63,743 bases of DNA from Williamsia sp. 1138 (GCF_002095435.2 NZ_MJEJ02000023.1:1-63743); one strand, 5' to 3'; shown: positions 18,914-27,975, counted from the first letter of the stretch. Notes: generated from the letters alone by a model not told the origin. Translations and numbers: made by a program.

Positions 18914-19929
18914 GCGACGGCCGGTCCGCGATCCTTGCGGCCACCGATGAGGTACGTGCGGCGGGTACGAGTGCGCCGCAAGCCGGACGTGATCCGATCA
19001 ACACCCCGATGATCAACAACTGGGTCGAGGCGATCGGCGACACCAACCCGATCTACGTCGACCCCGACGCCGCCCGCGCCGCCGGATACGACGATGTGGT
19101 CGCACCGCCGGCGATGGCCCAGGTCTGGACCATGCGCGGTCTGAACGGCGTTCGCGCCGCGGACGATCCGCTGGGTCAGGTCACCGAGATCCTCGACGCG
19201 GCGGGCTACTCGTCGGTGGTCGCCACCAACTGTGACTCCACGTATCACCGGTACACAAGGCCCGGCGAGGAGGTGACCATCGAGGCCGCCCTCACCGATG
19301 TGGTCGGGCCCAAACAGACCGCGCTGGGTGAGGGATGGTTCTTCACCACCAAGAACATCTGGAAGGTCGGCGACGAAGTCGTCGCCGAGATGGATTTTCG
19401 CATCCTCAAGTTCCGGCCGGCGGAAAAGGCCACGGCTGCCGAAGGTGCCGGCGGAGAGGTCATCTCGTCGCTCGGTGCCGCGACGGATGACGTCGACCCG
19501 GCAAAGATGATGCGTCCGACGCCGTCGCTCGACACCCTGTTCTTCTGGGACGGGGTGCGTGATCACGAGCTCCGGATCCAGCAGGTCGAGGACGGGACCC
19601 TGCGCCATCCGCCGATCCCGGCACTGTGGAAACCGAAGGGGGAGAGCACCGAGTACGTGGTGTCCTCGGGCCGGGGCACCGTCTACAGCTATGTGGTGCA
19701 CCATGCTCCGCAGGTGCCTGGCCGCAAGCTCCCGTTCGTCATCGCCCTGGTGGAACTCGACGAAGGCGTGCGGCTGCTCGGTGAACTCCGCGGAATCGAC
19801 CCGGCGCAGGTCGCCGTAGGTCTGCCCGTCCAGGTCGAGTTCCTCGATTTCCCGGCGGATGAAAAGGCAGGAACCGAGGCCTGGACGTTGTACGCCTGGC
19901 AGCCGGCCACGACAGGAGAACCCGCATGA
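18910..19929 (+). CDS. chsH2: ChsH2: MaoC-like hydratase subunit fused to DUF35
   Basis: 339 residues. The N-terminal MaoC-like domain (about 1-175) lacks the catalytic His of hydratases (GDTNPIYVDPDAA), as expected for the non-catalytic subunit; ChsH1 supplies the active site. The C-terminal DUF35 domain (about 205-330) partners the aldolase Ltp2 in homologues. This DUF35 contains no cysteine, although many DUF35 proteins carry a four-Cys zinc ribbon. It overlaps fadE29 and chsH1 by 4 bases each. Confidence 0.9.
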   Translation: MSDGRSAILAATDEVRAAGTSAPQAGRDPINTPMINNWVEAIGDTNPIYVDPDAARAAGYDDVVAPPAMAQVWTMRGLNGVRAADDPLGQVTEILDAAGYSSVVATNCDSTYHRYTRPGEEVTIEAALTDVVGPKQTALGEGWFFTTKNIWKVGDEVVAEMDFRILKFRPAEKATAAEGAGGEVISSLGAATDDVDPAKMMRPTPSLDTLFFWDGVRDHELRIQQVEDGTLRHPPIPALWKPKGESTEYVVSSGRGTVYSYVVHHAPQVPGRKLPFVIALVELDEGVRLLGELRGIDPAQVAVGLPVQVEFLDFPADEKAGTEAWTLYAWQPATTGEPA

Positions 19930-20384
19930 GTGTTCCCGCTACACCACCCGAGGCCGTGGTCGGAACCGAACTCCCACCGCTGACCATCACCGCGACACCG
20001 ACCTTCGTGGTGTCGACCGCGCTGGCCACCAGAGACTTTCAGGACGTCCACCACGACCGCGACCTGGCGCACGGTAAGGGGTCGAAGGACATCTTCGTCA
20101 ACATCCTGACCGACACCGGCCTTGTCCAGCGGTACATCACCGACTGGGCGGGGCAGCGGGCCCAGATCCGTTCGATCAAACTCCGGCTCGGAGTGCCCTG
20201 GTACGCCTACGACACGTTGACTCTCTCGGGCACGGTGTCAGCGGTGGACGGTGATCTCGTGACCGTCGAGGTGATCGGCAAGGACAGTCTCGGAAACCAC
20301 GTCACATCGTTGGTGACGCTGGTGATGGATCACACTGCGGTTGCCGGATCAGAAGCCAAAAGCGAAGCGGGAGTGGCGCAGTGA
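19926..20384 (+). CDS. chsH1: ChsH1: MaoC-like enoyl-CoA hydratase subunit
   Basis: 152 residues, a single hot-dog fold. ATRDFQDVHHDRDLAHGKGS contains the Asp and His expected for the hydratase active site. With the MaoC domain of ChsH2 it should hydrate the side-chain enoyl-CoA made by FadE28/29. It is slightly longer than the 129-residue M. tuberculosis protein because of an N-terminal extension (VPATPPEAVVGTELPP). ATGA and GTGA overlaps link it to chsH2 and ltp2. Confidence 0.9.
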   Translation: MSVPATPPEAVVGTELPPLTITATPTFVVSTALATRDFQDVHHDRDLAHGKGSKDIFVNILTDTGLVQRYITDWAGQRAQIRSIKLRLGVPWYAYDTLTLSGTVSAVDGDLVTVEVIGKDSLGNHVTSLVTLVMDHTAVAGSEAKSEAGVAQ

Positions 20385-21553
20385 GTGGATTGTCCGGCAA
20401 GGCGGCCATCGCCGGGATCGGCGCCACCGATTTCTCCAAGAACTCCGGGCGGAGCGAGCTGCGGCTCGCCGCAGAGGCGGTCACGGCGGCCATCGCCGAT
20501 GCGGGTCTGACGCCCGCCGATGTCGATGGACTGGTGTCGTTCACGATGGACACCAACACCGAGATCGCAGTCGCCAGAGCGTCGGGGATAGGCGAATTGA
20601 CGTACTTCTCCCGCATCCACTACGGCGGCGGTGCAGCGTGTTCCACTGTGCAACAGGCCGCCATGGCCGTGGCCACGGGTGTGGCCGACGTCGTGGTCGC
20701 CTATCGCGCGTTCAATGAGCGTTCAGGGATGCGGTTCGGTCAGGTCAACACGTCTCTGGTCGCACAGGACAACTCGTCGGGGACCGACAACGCCTTCAGC
20801 TATCCGCACGGGCTCAGCACCCCCGCCGCCTTCGTGGCCATGGTCGCCCAGCGGTACATGCACGAATACGGCGCCACCAGCGAGGATTTCGGGCGCATCT
20901 CTGTTGTCGACCGAAAGCACGCGGCCGTGAACCCGGAGGCATTCTTCTACGGCAAACCGATCACGCTCGAAGATCATCAGAATTCCCGGTACATCGCGGA
21001 GCCGCTCCATCTCCTCGATTGCTGTCAGGAGTCGGACGGTGGCGTCGCATTCGTGATCGTGTCGGCGGAACGGGCCAAGGATCTTCCGCACACCCCGGCG
21101 ATCATCGCCGGGGCCGCGTCCGGCAGCGGTGAAGATCAGTACATCATGACCAGCTACTACCGCGACGATCTTGCCGGACTACCCGAGATGGGTCTCGTCG
21201 GCAGGCAATTGTGGGAGCAGTCGGGTCTCGGTCCCGATGACGTCGACCTCGCGATCCTGTACGACCACTTCACGCCGTACACACTGATGCAACTCGAGGA
21301 ACTCGGATTCTGTGGACGCGGTGAGGCGAAAGACTTCGTCCGGGAACCCGGGGCTCTCGAGGTGGGCGGTCGACTTCCGCTCAACACCCACGGTGGTCAA
21401 CTCGGTGAGGCGTACATCCATGGCATGAACGGCATCGCCGAAGCCGTCCGGCAACTTCGCGGAAAATCGGTCAATCAGGTCCCCGGTGCCAGTAAGGTCG
21501 TGGTCACCGCCGGAACCGGTGTGCCCACAAGTGGTTTGGTTCTCACGGCTTAG
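20381..21553 (+). CDS. ltp2: Ltp2: thiolase-fold retro-aldolase
   Basis: 390 residues with a thiolase/SCP-x-like fold: GIGATDFSKNSGRSELRLAA at the start, GGGAACSTVQQAAMAVATG near residue 85 and NTHGGQLGEAYIHGMNGI near 345. In the igr pathway Ltp2, with the DUF35 domain of ChsH2, cleaves the tertiary hydroxy-acyl-CoA to the 17-keto steroid and propionyl-CoA. The GTG start overlaps the chsH1 stop. It is last of the conserved five-gene igr set; a fadD follows instead of a promoter break. Confidence 0.91.
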   Translation: MSGLSGKAAIAGIGATDFSKNSGRSELRLAAEAVTAAIADAGLTPADVDGLVSFTMDTNTEIAVARASGIGELTYFSRIHYGGGAACSTVQQAAMAVATGVADVVVAYRAFNERSGMRFGQVNTSLVAQDNSSGTDNAFSYPHGLSTPAAFVAMVAQRYMHEYGATSEDFGRISVVDRKHAAVNPEAFFYGKPITLEDHQNSRYIAEPLHLLDCCQESDGGVAFVIVSAERAKDLPHTPAIIAGAASGSGEDQYIMTSYYRDDLAGLPEMGLVGRQLWEQSGLGPDDVDLAILYDHFTPYTLMQLEELGFCGRGEAKDFVREPGALEVGGRLPLNTHGGQLGEAYIHGMNGIAEAVRQLRGKSVNQVPGASKVVVTAGTGVPTSGLVLTA

Positions 21554-21564
21554 GAGCTCATACA

Positions 21565-23187
21565 ATGGCGTTCAATCTTGCCGACGTCTTCGAAACTGTC
21601 GCGGATGCGGTCCCCGACACCATCGCGCTGACCTATGAAGGCGTGGATCACAGCTACCGTCAGCTCGAGGTGGAGTCGAATCAGGTCGCTCACATGTTGA
21701 CCGCCGCCGAGGTGGGCGCAGGTGAACACGTGGCGTTGTTCCTCAAGAATTCCGTCGAGCACGTGACCACCATTCTGGGTGTCATCAAGATCCGGGCCGT
21801 GCCGATCAACATCAATTACCGGTACACCCCGGCAGAACTGCTGTACATCTTCGAGAACTCGGACTCGGTTGGCATCGTCGTGGAAGAGGCCGAGCACCAA
21901 GACAACCTCGCGCAGATCGTCGGTGAGATCCCCACCTTACGAACCATTTTCGTCATCGGGGACATCACCGAGGGGCTGTCTGCGGCCGCGGCGGACGCAG
22001 GTGTGCGAGTACTGCCCTTCGATGCGTCCGGCCAGTCGACGGCGCGCGACTTCGAGCCGCGGACCGGAGACGAACTCTGGGTGCTCTACACCGGTGGCAC
22101 CACCGGCTATCCGAAGGGCGTGATGTGGCGGCACGACGACTTCTTCCACAAGCCGCTCTCCGGTGGGAATCCGTACGACGAGAACCCACGTAAAGACCTC
22201 GCCGAAGTCGGCGCGGCAGCGAAGGAATTCCCCGGTCTGTCGTTCCTCATCGCCGCGCCATTGATGCATGGGGCTGCGCTGTATTCGCTGTTCACCTTCC
22301 TTACGCTCGGCGCCCGGCTGGTGCTGATGCGGGCGTTCGATCCGGAGAAGGTGGTGCGCTCCATCGAGGCCGACAAGGTCAACGTGGTGCTCATCGTCGG
22401 TGACGGTATGGGGTCGCCGCTCGCCGACGCGATGGAGAAGTTGAAGGACGAGGTGGATCTCTCGACACTCTTCTCGATCACCTCGGGCGGTGCGATCTGG
22501 TCGGTGGGCGTGCGTGAGCGGATGTTGTCGGTCAAGCCGGATCTGGTCTTGCGCGACAACTTCGGGGCATCCGAGACCGGCAACGACGGTGCATTCGAGG
22601 TGCGCGAAGACGGCACCCTCGCCATGCCGCCGACCTCGAAGATGACCGTACTCGACGAGAAACTCAACGTGATCCCGCCGGGATCCGAGGACGTCGGGAT
22701 GATCGCGCGGATCGGTCGTGTGCCGCTGGGTTACTACCGCGACGAAGAGAAGTCTGCGCGCACCTTCCCTCAGCTCCCGGATGGCACCAGGGTCGCGGTG
22801 CTCGGCGACATGGGTCTGGTCGAGGCCGATGGCACGATCGTCTTCCTGGGCCGTGGGTCGCAGTGCATCAACACCGGCGGTGAAAAGGTCTACGCCGAAG
22901 AGGTCGAGGCGTGCCTGCACGCGCATCCCGCGGTGGCGGACGCGCTCGTGGTGCCCGCGCCGGATGAGCGGATGGGTCAGAAGGTGTCGGCGGTCGTCGC
23001 GATTCGACCGGGCGTGAGCGAACCCTCACTGGACGAGATTCAGTCGCACTGCCGAACGATGTTGGCCGGGTACAAGATTCCTCGCCTTTTGGTCATCGTC
23101 GAAGAGATCAAGAGGACACCCGCAGGCAAGGCCGACTACAAGTGGGCCAAACAGGCCGCACTCGACCTCGCGGGCACCCCGGTCTGA
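21565..23187 (+). CDS. Acyl-CoA synthetase (FadD family)
   Basis: 540 residues, full-length adenylate-forming enzyme. P-loop-like motif YTGGTTGYPKGVMWRH near 173, FGASETGNDG near 334, the LGDMGLVEADG motif near 412 and a C-terminal lysine region (RTPAGKADYKWAK). The closest mycobacterial relatives appear to be FadD19/FadD17-type steroid side-chain CoA ligases; which one cannot be settled by eye. AGGAG precedes the ATG, 11 bases after ltp2, so it is in the igr-type operon and under the KstR box at 16653. It is expected to activate a steroid carboxylate to its CoA thioester. Confidence 0.87.
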   Translation: MAFNLADVFETVADAVPDTIALTYEGVDHSYRQLEVESNQVAHMLTAAEVGAGEHVALFLKNSVEHVTTILGVIKIRAVPININYRYTPAELLYIFENSDSVGIVVEEAEHQDNLAQIVGEIPTLRTIFVIGDITEGLSAAAADAGVRVLPFDASGQSTARDFEPRTGDELWVLYTGGTTGYPKGVMWRHDDFFHKPLSGGNPYDENPRKDLAEVGAAAKEFPGLSFLIAAPLMHGAALYSLFTFLTLGARLVLMRAFDPEKVVRSIEADKVNVVLIVGDGMGSPLADAMEKLKDEVDLSTLFSITSGGAIWSVGVRERMLSVKPDLVLRDNFGASETGNDGAFEVREDGTLAMPPTSKMTVLDEKLNVIPPGSEDVGMIARIGRVPLGYYRDEEKSARTFPQLPDGTRVAVLGDMGLVEADGTIVFLGRGSQCINTGGEKVYAEEVEACLHAHPAVADALVVPAPDERMGQKVSAVVAIRPGVSEPSLDEIQSHCRTMLAGYKIPRLLVIVEEIKRTPAGKADYKWAKQAALDLAGTPV

Positions 23188-23190
23188 CCC

Positions 23191-24867
23191 TCAGTCGCGG
23201 GCCGCAGGCTCTTCGGCGGCCCCGACCTTCGCTGCTTCGGCGTCGATTTCGTCCTGGACGGTGCCCCCGATCTGGGTGGGGGTGAGAACAGCCAGCACGA
23301 TGCCGCTCACGACGCAGACCACTCCGAGCGTGATGCATGCGAGGTTCATGGGTTCGATGAAGGCATCCTTGGCTCCGTCGGCGATACGGGCCGCCAACTC
23401 GGGTTGGGTGGGAGCGAGTCGTTCGGCCACCTGTAGTGCCTCGGCCAGGGTATTGGTGATGTGCTGGCCGATGGAGCCGGCCGCGGCCGCGGTCTCCTGG
23501 GCTTGTTGCGTCTGCCCGGACGCCTCGAGTGCTGTGGCTGTCTGTTGCAGTTGAGATTCTGCGGACTCTGCGGTCGCCTGGATGTTCCGTGTATAGCCGG
23601 CGGCGAGCAGGCTGCCGCCGATCGCGATGCCGATGGCGGAACCGAGTTCGCGGGCGGTGTCGTTCACCGCTGAGCCGACGCCCTGGTTGTCTGCTGGGGT
23701 GTTGACCATGATTGCCGTGGTCGAGGGTGCGGTGCCGACTCCGAGACCCACCGCGAGGACCATCATGGCGACGACCAGGGTCCAGTACTCCTTGTGCTCC
23801 AGGAAACCGAGGAGGAACGAACCCGTGGCCATCCCGACCATGCCGAACACCAGGATCACCCGCAGGTTGATCCGCACGGCGAGCCAGTTCCCGATGAGAG
23901 AAAAGACCATCACGACGAAGACCATGGGCATCAACGCCAGTGCGGATTTCAGAGCAGAGAAGCCGAATACCAATTGGAGCCGCTGGAGCAGCACGAGAAA
24001 GACGCCGAAGATCACGAGAAATTGAATGGTGATGCTGAACGACCCGGCCGAGAAGGCGCGATTACGGAACAGATTCACATCGAGCAGTGGTTCCTCGAGT
24101 TTGGTCTGCGAATACCAGAACACGGCGATGAGGCCGAGTCCGCCGATCATGGCGGCCAATGCCAAGGGGTCGAACCAGCCGCGATGGGGGGCCTCGATGA
24201 GGCCGAAGACGACCAGCCCGATCCCGGATGCGGAGGTGACAGATCCCAGCACGTCGAATCTGGGTCGGGTCGAGTCCCGGGACGTCGGAATCGTGCAGGC
24301 GAGCACCGCGGTGATCGCGGCCGAGATCGCAAACGTGAGGAAGATCGAGTGCCAGCTGAAGAACTCCAGCAGTACGCCGGTGACGAAGAACCCGGCAATA
24401 CCACCCGATCCGCCGACCCCCGCCCAGATGCTCACGGCCAATGGGCGTTTGGAGTCGGGGACCCCGGAGGTGATGAGCGACAGCGTTGCCGGCATCACGA
24501 ATGCGGCGCCGACACCGGTCAGGGCTCGGGCGGCGATGAACTGGTTGGGATCCGAGATCCAGATCGGCAGCAGTGAACCGATGGCGAACACGACAAGGCC
24601 GCCGATCAACACCTCTCGTCGCCCATATCTGTCGCCGATCGCACCGGCGGGGAGCAGCAGTGCGGCGACCACCAGGGTGTAGCCGTCGATCAACCAGGTC
24701 ACCTGATTCGAATTGGCACCGACGGCGGGGGCGATGTCGGCGACCGCTGTGTTGAGCGACGCCATCGCGGCGATGACCATACTCAATCCGGCGCAGGCCA
24801 CGACAATGAGCCAAATACCTTTGAGACCGATTTTTTCCGCCGGTGACGCCCCCACCGTTGTTTCCAT
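23191..24867 (-). CDS. DHA2-type MFS multidrug transporter
   Basis: 558 residues with 14 predicted membrane helices. Family motifs are visible: WLIDGYTLVVAALLLPAGAIGDRYGRR (DHA2 motif A region) and the antiporter-type GSAVNDTARELGSAIGIAIGG. A charged/Gln-rich loop near 430-470 separates the last two helices. Probably a proton-driven exporter of drugs or toxic lipids; substrate unknown. The ATG at 24867 has no Shine-Dalgarno but a -10 element at leaderless spacing. It converges on the fadD gene with 3 bases between. Confidence 0.88.
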   Translation of the reverse strand: METTVGASPAEKIGLKGIWLIVVACAGLSMVIAAMASLNTAVADIAPAVGANSNQVTWLIDGYTLVVAALLLPAGAIGDRYGRREVLIGGLVVFAIGSLLPIWISDPNQFIAARALTGVGAAFVMPATLSLITSGVPDSKRPLAVSIWAGVGGSGGIAGFFVTGVLLEFFSWHSIFLTFAISAAITAVLACTIPTSRDSTRPRFDVLGSVTSASGIGLVVFGLIEAPHRGWFDPLALAAMIGGLGLIAVFWYSQTKLEEPLLDVNLFRNRAFSAGSFSITIQFLVIFGVFLVLLQRLQLVFGFSALKSALALMPMVFVVMVFSLIGNWLAVRINLRVILVFGMVGMATGSFLLGFLEHKEYWTLVVAMMVLAVGLGVGTAPSTTAIMVNTPADNQGVGSAVNDTARELGSAIGIAIGGSLLAAGYTRNIQATAESAESQLQQTATALEASGQTQQAQETAAAAGSIGQHITNTLAEALQVAERLAPTQPELAARIADGAKDAFIEPMNLACITLGVVCVVSGIVLAVLTPTQIGGTVQDEIDAEAAKVGAAEEPAARD

Positions 24868-24879
24868 TGATCCAACCTA
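24867..24879 (-). promoter_or_regulatory. Leaderless-type -10 element of the DHA2 transporter
   Basis: On the minus strand TAGGTT (24879 to 24874) lies 12 to 7 bases before the ATG at 24867. This is the same geometry as for the lipase at 4613 and purL. Confidence 0.5.
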
Positions 24880-24912
24880 GCCAGAACGCCCGGCGTACAT
24901 CGGTAGTTCGCG

Positions 24913-24991
24913 TTGTGTAATCGTTATCACTACGCACGGTGTGGCTTCCACAGTACTTCTGTCTCTTGTGTCACATTAGTCACACTGGTAA
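24913..24991. promoter_or_regulatory. Imperfect palindromes in the transporter/small-protein intergenic region
   Basis: GTGTAATCGTTATCAC (about 24913-24928) and GTGTCACATTAGTCACAC (about 24968-24985) are imperfect palindromes with GTG/CAC ends. They lie between the transporter and the 41-codon gene and are candidate operators. No matching regulator is encoded beside them. Confidence 0.3.
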
Positions 24992-25060
24992 CTCACATCG
25001 ACGCGTTGCTGGTATGGCCGACCCATCCGGATCAGCCGCACTCGGACGAGAGGGAATCCG

Positions 25061-25186
25061 ATGGCCGCATCTCAGGTCAACGACGTCTCCGCAGTCAAAC
25101 TCCGCCTGTGGCGGGTGCTTACGATGCTGGCCTCACTCGTGGCCGTCATCGTCGGACTCGTTGCCATATTCATGAGCGCCGGCTGA
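25061..25186 (+). CDS. Small single-pass membrane protein (41 residues)
   Basis: A 41-codon frame that starts MAASQVNDVSAVKLRLWRVL and continues as one hydrophobic helix (about residues 20-38) ending MSAG. GAGAGGGA lies 7-8 bases upstream of the ATG, an excellent ribosome binding site. The N-terminal half is mildly basic, giving an N-in topology. Codon third positions are G/C rich as in neighbouring genes. No family is recognised. It is divergent from the DHA2 transporter, so a partner or regulatory role is possible but unproven. Confidence 0.55.
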   Translation: MAASQVNDVSAVKLRLWRVLTMLASLVAVIVGLVAIFMSAG

Positions 25187-25212
25187 CGGCTCCGCTCGGA
25201 AAACTCCCGCCC

Positions 25213-25234
25213 TGCTCGCAATATTTCACGAGCA
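25213..25234. terminator. Hairpin between the small protein and hsd4B
   Basis: TGCTCG (25213-25218) pairs with CGAGCA (25229-25234) around a 10-base AT-rich loop, in the 88-base gap between two convergent genes. It is a weak terminator candidate without a U-tract. Confidence 0.3.
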
Positions 25235-25274
25235 AGGTGAAGATCGGTGAGCAAAGTCCTTGCCCGGTCACCTT

Positions 25275-26135
25275 CTACCGCTTGGTGAGCACTACATTTC
25301 CGAGCGCGGGCGAATCGTCCCGCTCGACCACTGACACGGTGATCAGCAGTCGGGAGTCGTCCTCCCACACCTTGATCCGCAGCGTTTCGCCGGGAAAGAC
25401 GATTCCGGCGAACTTGGCACCGTAGCTCGCGACGCGCTCGACGTCGCCGTCGAGGAGCTGATCGACCACCGTGCGGAGCACGATTCCGTAGGTGCCCAGA
25501 CCGTGCAGGATCGGCCGGGGAAACCCGGCCTTCTCGGCGAACGCCGGGTCGGAATGCAAGGGATTACGGTCTCCACACAGCCGATAAAGCAGGGCCTGCT
25601 GCGGAAGGGTCTTCTCTTCGATGACGTGATCGGGTTCTCGGTCGGGATAGGTGACCTTGTCCGAGGTGCCACGCTCGCCGCCGAAGCCGCCTTCACCTTT
25701 ACAGAAGATGGACGACCGCGCCGTCCACAGTGGCTCGCCGGAGTCGTCGACGGTGCTCGATTCCTCGACGATGACCGCGGCCGAGCCCTTGTCCTGCAAC
25801 TCGACGATCGTGGTGGTGGTGGTGGCCGTTCCTTCCGCCGGAATCGGCTTGTGCACCTGCACTTCCTGCGCCCCGTGCACCACCGAGCCCAGGTCGATCT
25901 CGATGCCCGGTTTGGACACCTTTGGTGGTTCGGTCTCGTGGAAGTGTGCCGCGACCGTGGCGAACGCCGGAAGGACCTTGGGCCGCCGGTCGTCGAGGTA
26001 TTCCAGGCCGGCAGCGTCGAGCGGGTCTGCCCCCGCGCCCACGGCGAGGTTGTAGAGCGCGACGTCGGACGCGTTCCAGCTGAACGTCTCCTTGGCCACC
26101 ACGGCGCCGAGGGCGACGCCCGGATCGATCGGCAT
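25275..26135 (-). CDS. hsd4B: Hsd4B-type MaoC 2-enoyl-CoA hydratase
   Basis: 286 residues, the length of Rv3538. Two hot-dog repeats; the second carries the hydratase-2 motif CGDRNPLHSDPAFAEKAGF with Asp189, Asn191 and His194, followed by PRPILHG. It should hydrate side-chain enoyl-CoA intermediates of cholesterol. The ATG at 26135 shares one base with the kstD stop (TGATG), which fixes the start. It is the second gene of a kstD-hsd4B unit behind the KstR box at 27947; the same pair is adjacent in M. tuberculosis. Confidence 0.9.
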   Translation of the reverse strand: MPIDPGVALGAVVAKETFSWNASDVALYNLAVGAGADPLDAAGLEYLDDRRPKVLPAFATVAAHFHETEPPKVSKPGIEIDLGSVVHGAQEVQVHKPIPAEGTATTTTTIVELQDKGSAAVIVEESSTVDDSGEPLWTARSSIFCKGEGGFGGERGTSDKVTYPDREPDHVIEEKTLPQQALLYRLCGDRNPLHSDPAFAEKAGFPRPILHGLGTYGIVLRTVVDQLLDGDVERVASYGAKFAGIVFPGETLRIKVWEDDSRLLITVSVVERDDSPALGNVVLTKR

Positions 26136-27886
26136 CAGCCCGCCTTCTCTTCGGTGGCCCGAGTGCTCTGTGCGTTGGTCGCGATGTCCAGGGCGGCAAG
26201 GTATCCGAACACCATGGCGGGTCCGATGGTGGCTCCTGGTCCGGCATAGGTGTGGCCCATCACCGGCGAGCTGGTGTTGCCGGCGGCATACAGCCCGTCG
26301 ATCACGGAGCCGTCTGCCCGCAGCGCTCGTCCTGCGGCGTCGGTGTTGATGCCGCCCTTGGTGCCCAGATCGCCCGGCACCATCTTCACCGCATAGAAGG
26401 GCCCCTTCTTCAGTGGGCCGAGGCTCGGATTGGGCTTGTTGGTGATGTCGCCGTAGTAGTGGTCGTACTGGCTGACGCCGCGCCCGAAATCTTCGTCCTT
26501 GCCTGCTGCAGCGAAGGCGTTGAACCGCTGTGCGGTCTCGGTCAAACCGTCCGCCGGCACGCCGATCTTCTCTGCGAGGCCCGCGAGGCTGTCCGCCTTG
26601 GTGATCACACCCGACTTGAACCACTTGCCCGGCAGCGGCTGCCGGCCGGAGACCGACGCGAACATGTACCGATTGCGGTAGGTCTGGTCGAAGACGAGCC
26701 AACAGGGCAGGTTTTCGCCCGGGCCCTCTCCCTGCCCGAACTCGCCGCCGTACATCTGGTGGACGGCCTCGACGTACGGCAGGGACTCGTTCATGAATCG
26801 CCGGCCGCGATCGTTGATCATGAAACTGCCGGGGAGGGCCCGCTCGGACAACGCGAACCACGGGCCGCGCGGCAGCGGAATCGTCGGCCCCCACCACGCG
26901 TCTTCCATGTAGCTCACGCCCGCGCCGATCTTCAGTCCCGCGTTGATGCCGTCACCGGTGTTGGACTCGGCGCCCGTGGTCCACTGCGAACCGATAGGTT
27001 CCCGCTGGTACTTGTGGCGCATCTCGTCGTTGTGCTCGAATCCGCCGCAGGCCAGGACCACACCTTGGCGGGCGCGCAACGTCTTTGTCTGCCCGTCCGA
27101 CTCGACGACGACGCCGACGACCCGGCCACCTTCGGTGACGAGATCCACGAGGGGTGTGTTCAGGCGCAACGGAATCCCGGCCTGACGCACGCCCAGGAGC
27201 AGCTCGCCCATCAGAGCGGCTCCCATGGCGATGAGCTTCTTGCCGGTGAGTTTCGCCCAGATGAAGCGCGATCCGACTTTCACCGCACGCAGCGGGCCTT
27301 TCCAGTGCCGTAGGCCGGTGCTCAGCCAGCGGTAGTCCGACTGCATCACGACCACGTTCAGCGGGGACTTGGTGTACGGCGGGTGCAGCGTCTTGAAGTC
27401 GTCGCCGAGCTTGCGGGAATCGAAGGGTTTCGGCTCACACGAACGTCCGCCCACGCGTCCGCCCGGGGCCTCCGGGTAGTAGTCGGAGTAGTTCTTGACC
27501 CATTCGAGTTCGAGTGGTGAGTGCTCCGTCAGAAAGGCCAACGCCTCGGGTCCACGGTCGATGTAGGCGTCGATCCGCTCAGGCGCCACCCCGTCGCCGA
27601 CGATCGAGCGCACGTAGGTCCTCGCGGCCTCGGGGTCGTCTTTCACGCCGTCGCGCTGAAGGACCTGGTTGTTCGGGATCCACACGCCGCCGCCGGAGCG
27701 CGAGGTCGACCCGCCCCAGTACGCAGACTTCTCGATGATGACGGTGTCGAGACCGTGTGCCGCGGCAGTGATCGCCGTGCTCATCCCGGCGCCACCAGCA
27801 CCGACCACGATCACATCGAAGGTCTCGTCCACCGAGGTCTGCCCCGATCCGGTCTGTCCAGGTCCAGTGTGGTCCGAACTGGTCAT
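26135..27886 (-). CDS. kstD: 3-ketosteroid delta-1-dehydrogenase KstD
   Basis: 583 residues. The N-terminal FAD-binding motif VIVVGAGGAGMSTAITAA is near residue 25, then the typical KSAYWGGSTSRSGGGVWIPNN; the C-terminal FAD segment is GNTSSPVMGHTYAGPGATIGP. KstD introduces the C1-C2 double bond of the steroid A ring, which together with 9-alpha-hydroxylation by KshAB opens ring B. ATG 27886 follows AAAGGGG at good spacing; a TTG one codon earlier is not needed. The Ser/Gly/Gln-rich first 20 residues are an unconserved extension. Confidence 0.93.
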   Translation of the reverse strand: MTSSDHTGPGQTGSGQTSVDETFDVIVVGAGGAGMSTAITAAAHGLDTVIIEKSAYWGGSTSRSGGGVWIPNNQVLQRDGVKDDPEAARTYVRSIVGDGVAPERIDAYIDRGPEALAFLTEHSPLELEWVKNYSDYYPEAPGGRVGGRSCEPKPFDSRKLGDDFKTLHPPYTKSPLNVVVMQSDYRWLSTGLRHWKGPLRAVKVGSRFIWAKLTGKKLIAMGAALMGELLLGVRQAGIPLRLNTPLVDLVTEGGRVVGVVVESDGQTKTLRARQGVVLACGGFEHNDEMRHKYQREPIGSQWTTGAESNTGDGINAGLKIGAGVSYMEDAWWGPTIPLPRGPWFALSERALPGSFMINDRGRRFMNESLPYVEAVHQMYGGEFGQGEGPGENLPCWLVFDQTYRNRYMFASVSGRQPLPGKWFKSGVITKADSLAGLAEKIGVPADGLTETAQRFNAFAAAGKDEDFGRGVSQYDHYYGDITNKPNPSLGPLKKGPFYAVKMVPGDLGTKGGINTDAAGRALRADGSVIDGLYAAGNTSSPVMGHTYAGPGATIGPAMVFGYLAALDIATNAQSTRATEEKAG

Positions 27887-27946
27887 CAATTACCCCTTTG
27901 CGCGCCGAAAAACGTCTCTCGAGCCGGCCGACTTCCACCACCAAGG

Positions 27947-27960
27947 TAGAACACGTTATA
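27947..27960. promoter_or_regulatory. KstR operator between kstD and hsaE
   Basis: TAGAACACGTTATA matches TnnAACnnGTTnnA exactly. It lies 61 bases upstream of the kstD start and 115 bases upstream of hsaE. Confidence 0.85.
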
Positions 27961-27975
27961 AAGTGACTCACTAGG

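Noticed and set aside
25275-26897. A 540-codon minus-strand frame that would fuse extra sequence to Hsd4B
   Set aside because: The first half is kstD read in the wrong frame. The ATG at 26135 overlapping the kstD stop gives the normal 286-residue Hsd4B.
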